From Chloroflexota bacterium (GTDB lineage: Bacteria > Chloroflexota > Limnocylindria > P2-11E), in NCBI GenBank assembly GCA_025350745.1, contig JANXXG010000006.1:1-5963 (forward strand): 5,963 nucleotides of DNA, given 5' to 3'. Each line of letters begins with the position of its first letter. Within the stretch, counting starts at the first letter, position 1. Made by a program: the position numbers and the translations under genes. The notes beneath the pieces are model-generated. The model saw only the letters and a list, made by a program, of their open reading frames with translations. It made no database searches and was not told the DNA's origin. Positions 5,147 to 5,963 of the stretch are shown here, piece by piece.

Positions 5147-5963
5147 TTGACCGCGCGCGACAAGCTCATCGTCCTCGCGCTCGTCGGTCTCCTCGTCGTC
5201 ACGAGCGCCGTCGCTGCGCTCACCGATCGGACGGACCTCCCGACCGAACCGGCATTCGGCGGCACGTACGTCGAGGGCGTCGCCGGGGTCGTGCAATACC
5301 TCGATCCGATCATCGCGGCAACGAACGTGGACCAGGACGTCGCGCGTCTGGTCTTCACCGGGCTGACGCGGTTCGATCGCGCTGGGACGATCGTGCCGGA
5401 CCTCGCGACCTTCCAGATCGATCCCACCGGCAAGATCTGGACGTTCTCCATCCGGAACGACGCGACCTGGCACGATGGCGCCCCGGTCACGGCCGACGAT
5501 GTCCTCTATACGGTCGGACTGCTGCAGGATCGGGCCTATGGTGGGCCGTTCGCCGACGCCTTTCGCGGCGTCCTCGTCTCATTCCTTGGTCCGAAGACGG
5601 TCCGGTTCACGTTGCCCGACGTGTACGCGCCATTCGCCGGCAGCACGACCGTGCCGCTGTTGCCGGTCCACATCCTGTCGGGCGTTCCGTTCAGTGAGCT
5701 CAGCCGCCATCCGTTCAACCGTCAGCCGATCGGCACGGGACCGTTCCGGGTCACAGAGGTCGACGCGCGCCAGGTGACGCTCGTGCGCAACGACGACTTC
5801 TACCGTACGAAGCCCGCGCGCCCCCGGGCGTACCTCGATCGATTCGTGTTGCGCTTCTATCGCGACGGCGGCGAGGCTCTTGCGGCCCTCGCGCGTGGCG
5901 AGATCGACGGGACCGGCGGCCTCTCGCCGCAGGACGCCGGGCGCGCGCGGACGTTGAAGGCCG
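5147..5963 (+). CDS. ABC transporter solute-binding protein, family 5 (3' end outside window)
   Basis: Family 5 solute-binding proteins (OppA/DppA type) capture peptides, nickel or other small ligands outside the membrane and deliver them to ABC permeases. About 272 codons are visible and the frame is open at the right edge. They show a short start, a hydrophobic segment (7-24), then family motifs: QYLDPIIAATNVDQDVARLV (50-69), FTGLTRFD (70-77), WTFSIRNDATWHDGAPVTADDVLYT (98-122) and PIGTGPFRV (194-202). The later part matches the usual RNDDFY and LARGEIDG segments. An in-frame TGA at 5141-5143 fixes the start to TTG 5147, the only plausible one. I see no good ribosome binding site, only the GGCGGG hairpin arm. 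There is no lipobox cysteine after the hydrophobic segment; AVA-A at 21-24 could be a signal peptidase I site, or the segment may act as a membrane anchor. The ligand cannot be predicted. Permease genes may follow beyond the window. Confidence 0.9.
   Translation, partial: MTARDKLIVLALVGLLVVTSAVAALTDRTDLPTEPAFGGTYVEGVAGVVQYLDPIIAATNVDQDVARLVFTGLTRFDRAGTIVPDLATFQIDPTGKIWTFSIRNDATWHDGAPVTADDVLYTVGLLQDRAYGGPFADAFRGVLVSFLGPKTVRFTLPDVYAPFAGSTTVPLLPVHILSGVPFSELSRHPFNRQPIGTGPFRVTEVDARQVTLVRNDDFYRTKPARPRAYLDRFVLRFYRDGGEALAALARGEIDGTGGLSPQDAGRARTLKA

Noticed and set aside
5075..5490. Open frames of 132 and 171 codons on the - strand opposite secG and the solute-binding gene
   Set aside because: They are antisense to supported genes, with no domain or start signal; mirror frames of high-GC coding DNA.

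Overview
The window is a high-GC, gene-dense bacterial segment in which every supported gene lies on the + strand. The mix of genes points to a high-GC Chloroflexota lineage, possibly Limnocylindria-like. The gene set is RapZ, WhiA, triose-phosphate isomerase, cofactor-independent phosphoglycerate mutase, a GT-C-type membrane protein, SecG, and a family 5 solute-binding protein. The SecG carries an ARGTGLSSTFGGE segment, which I associate with Chloroflexota. GTG and TTG starts are used alongside ATG. The taxon call is inference from family resemblance; an actinobacterial or other high-GC source is not excluded.

Layout: (1) 2-478, the C-terminal part of RapZ, cut by the left edge. (2) 475-1221, an unusually short WhiA. 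(3) 1218-1967, tpiA. (4) 1964-3472, gpmI. (5) 3469-4869, a multi-pass membrane protein of the GT39/GT-C glycosyltransferase type. (6) 4891-5118, secG, after a 21-nt gap. (7) 5147-5963, the N-terminal part of a family 5 (oligopeptide/dipeptide type) ABC transporter solute-binding protein, cut by the right edge. There is no gene-free stretch longer than 28 nt, and I see no RNA gene, mobile element, CRISPR array or long repeat.

The first five genes are joined by four successive 4-nt stop/start overlaps (GTGA, ATGA, ATGA, TTGA). They therefore look like one translationally coupled operon. It links RapZ (amino-sugar or signalling regulator), WhiA (DNA-binding regulator), two enzymes of lower glycolysis and a membrane glycosyltransferase-like protein. 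The secG and solute-binding genes follow closely and may be part of the same transcript or start from a local promoter just before secG.

This is mostly conserved housekeeping content; I do not see a new defence, mobile or biosynthetic system. The items most worth a second look are the shortened WhiA (most of the first LAGLIDADG half is missing), the unbroken chain of overlaps, the absence of yvcK between rapZ and whiA, the uncharacterised GT-C protein inside a glycolytic operon, and a solute-binding protein without a lipobox cysteine.
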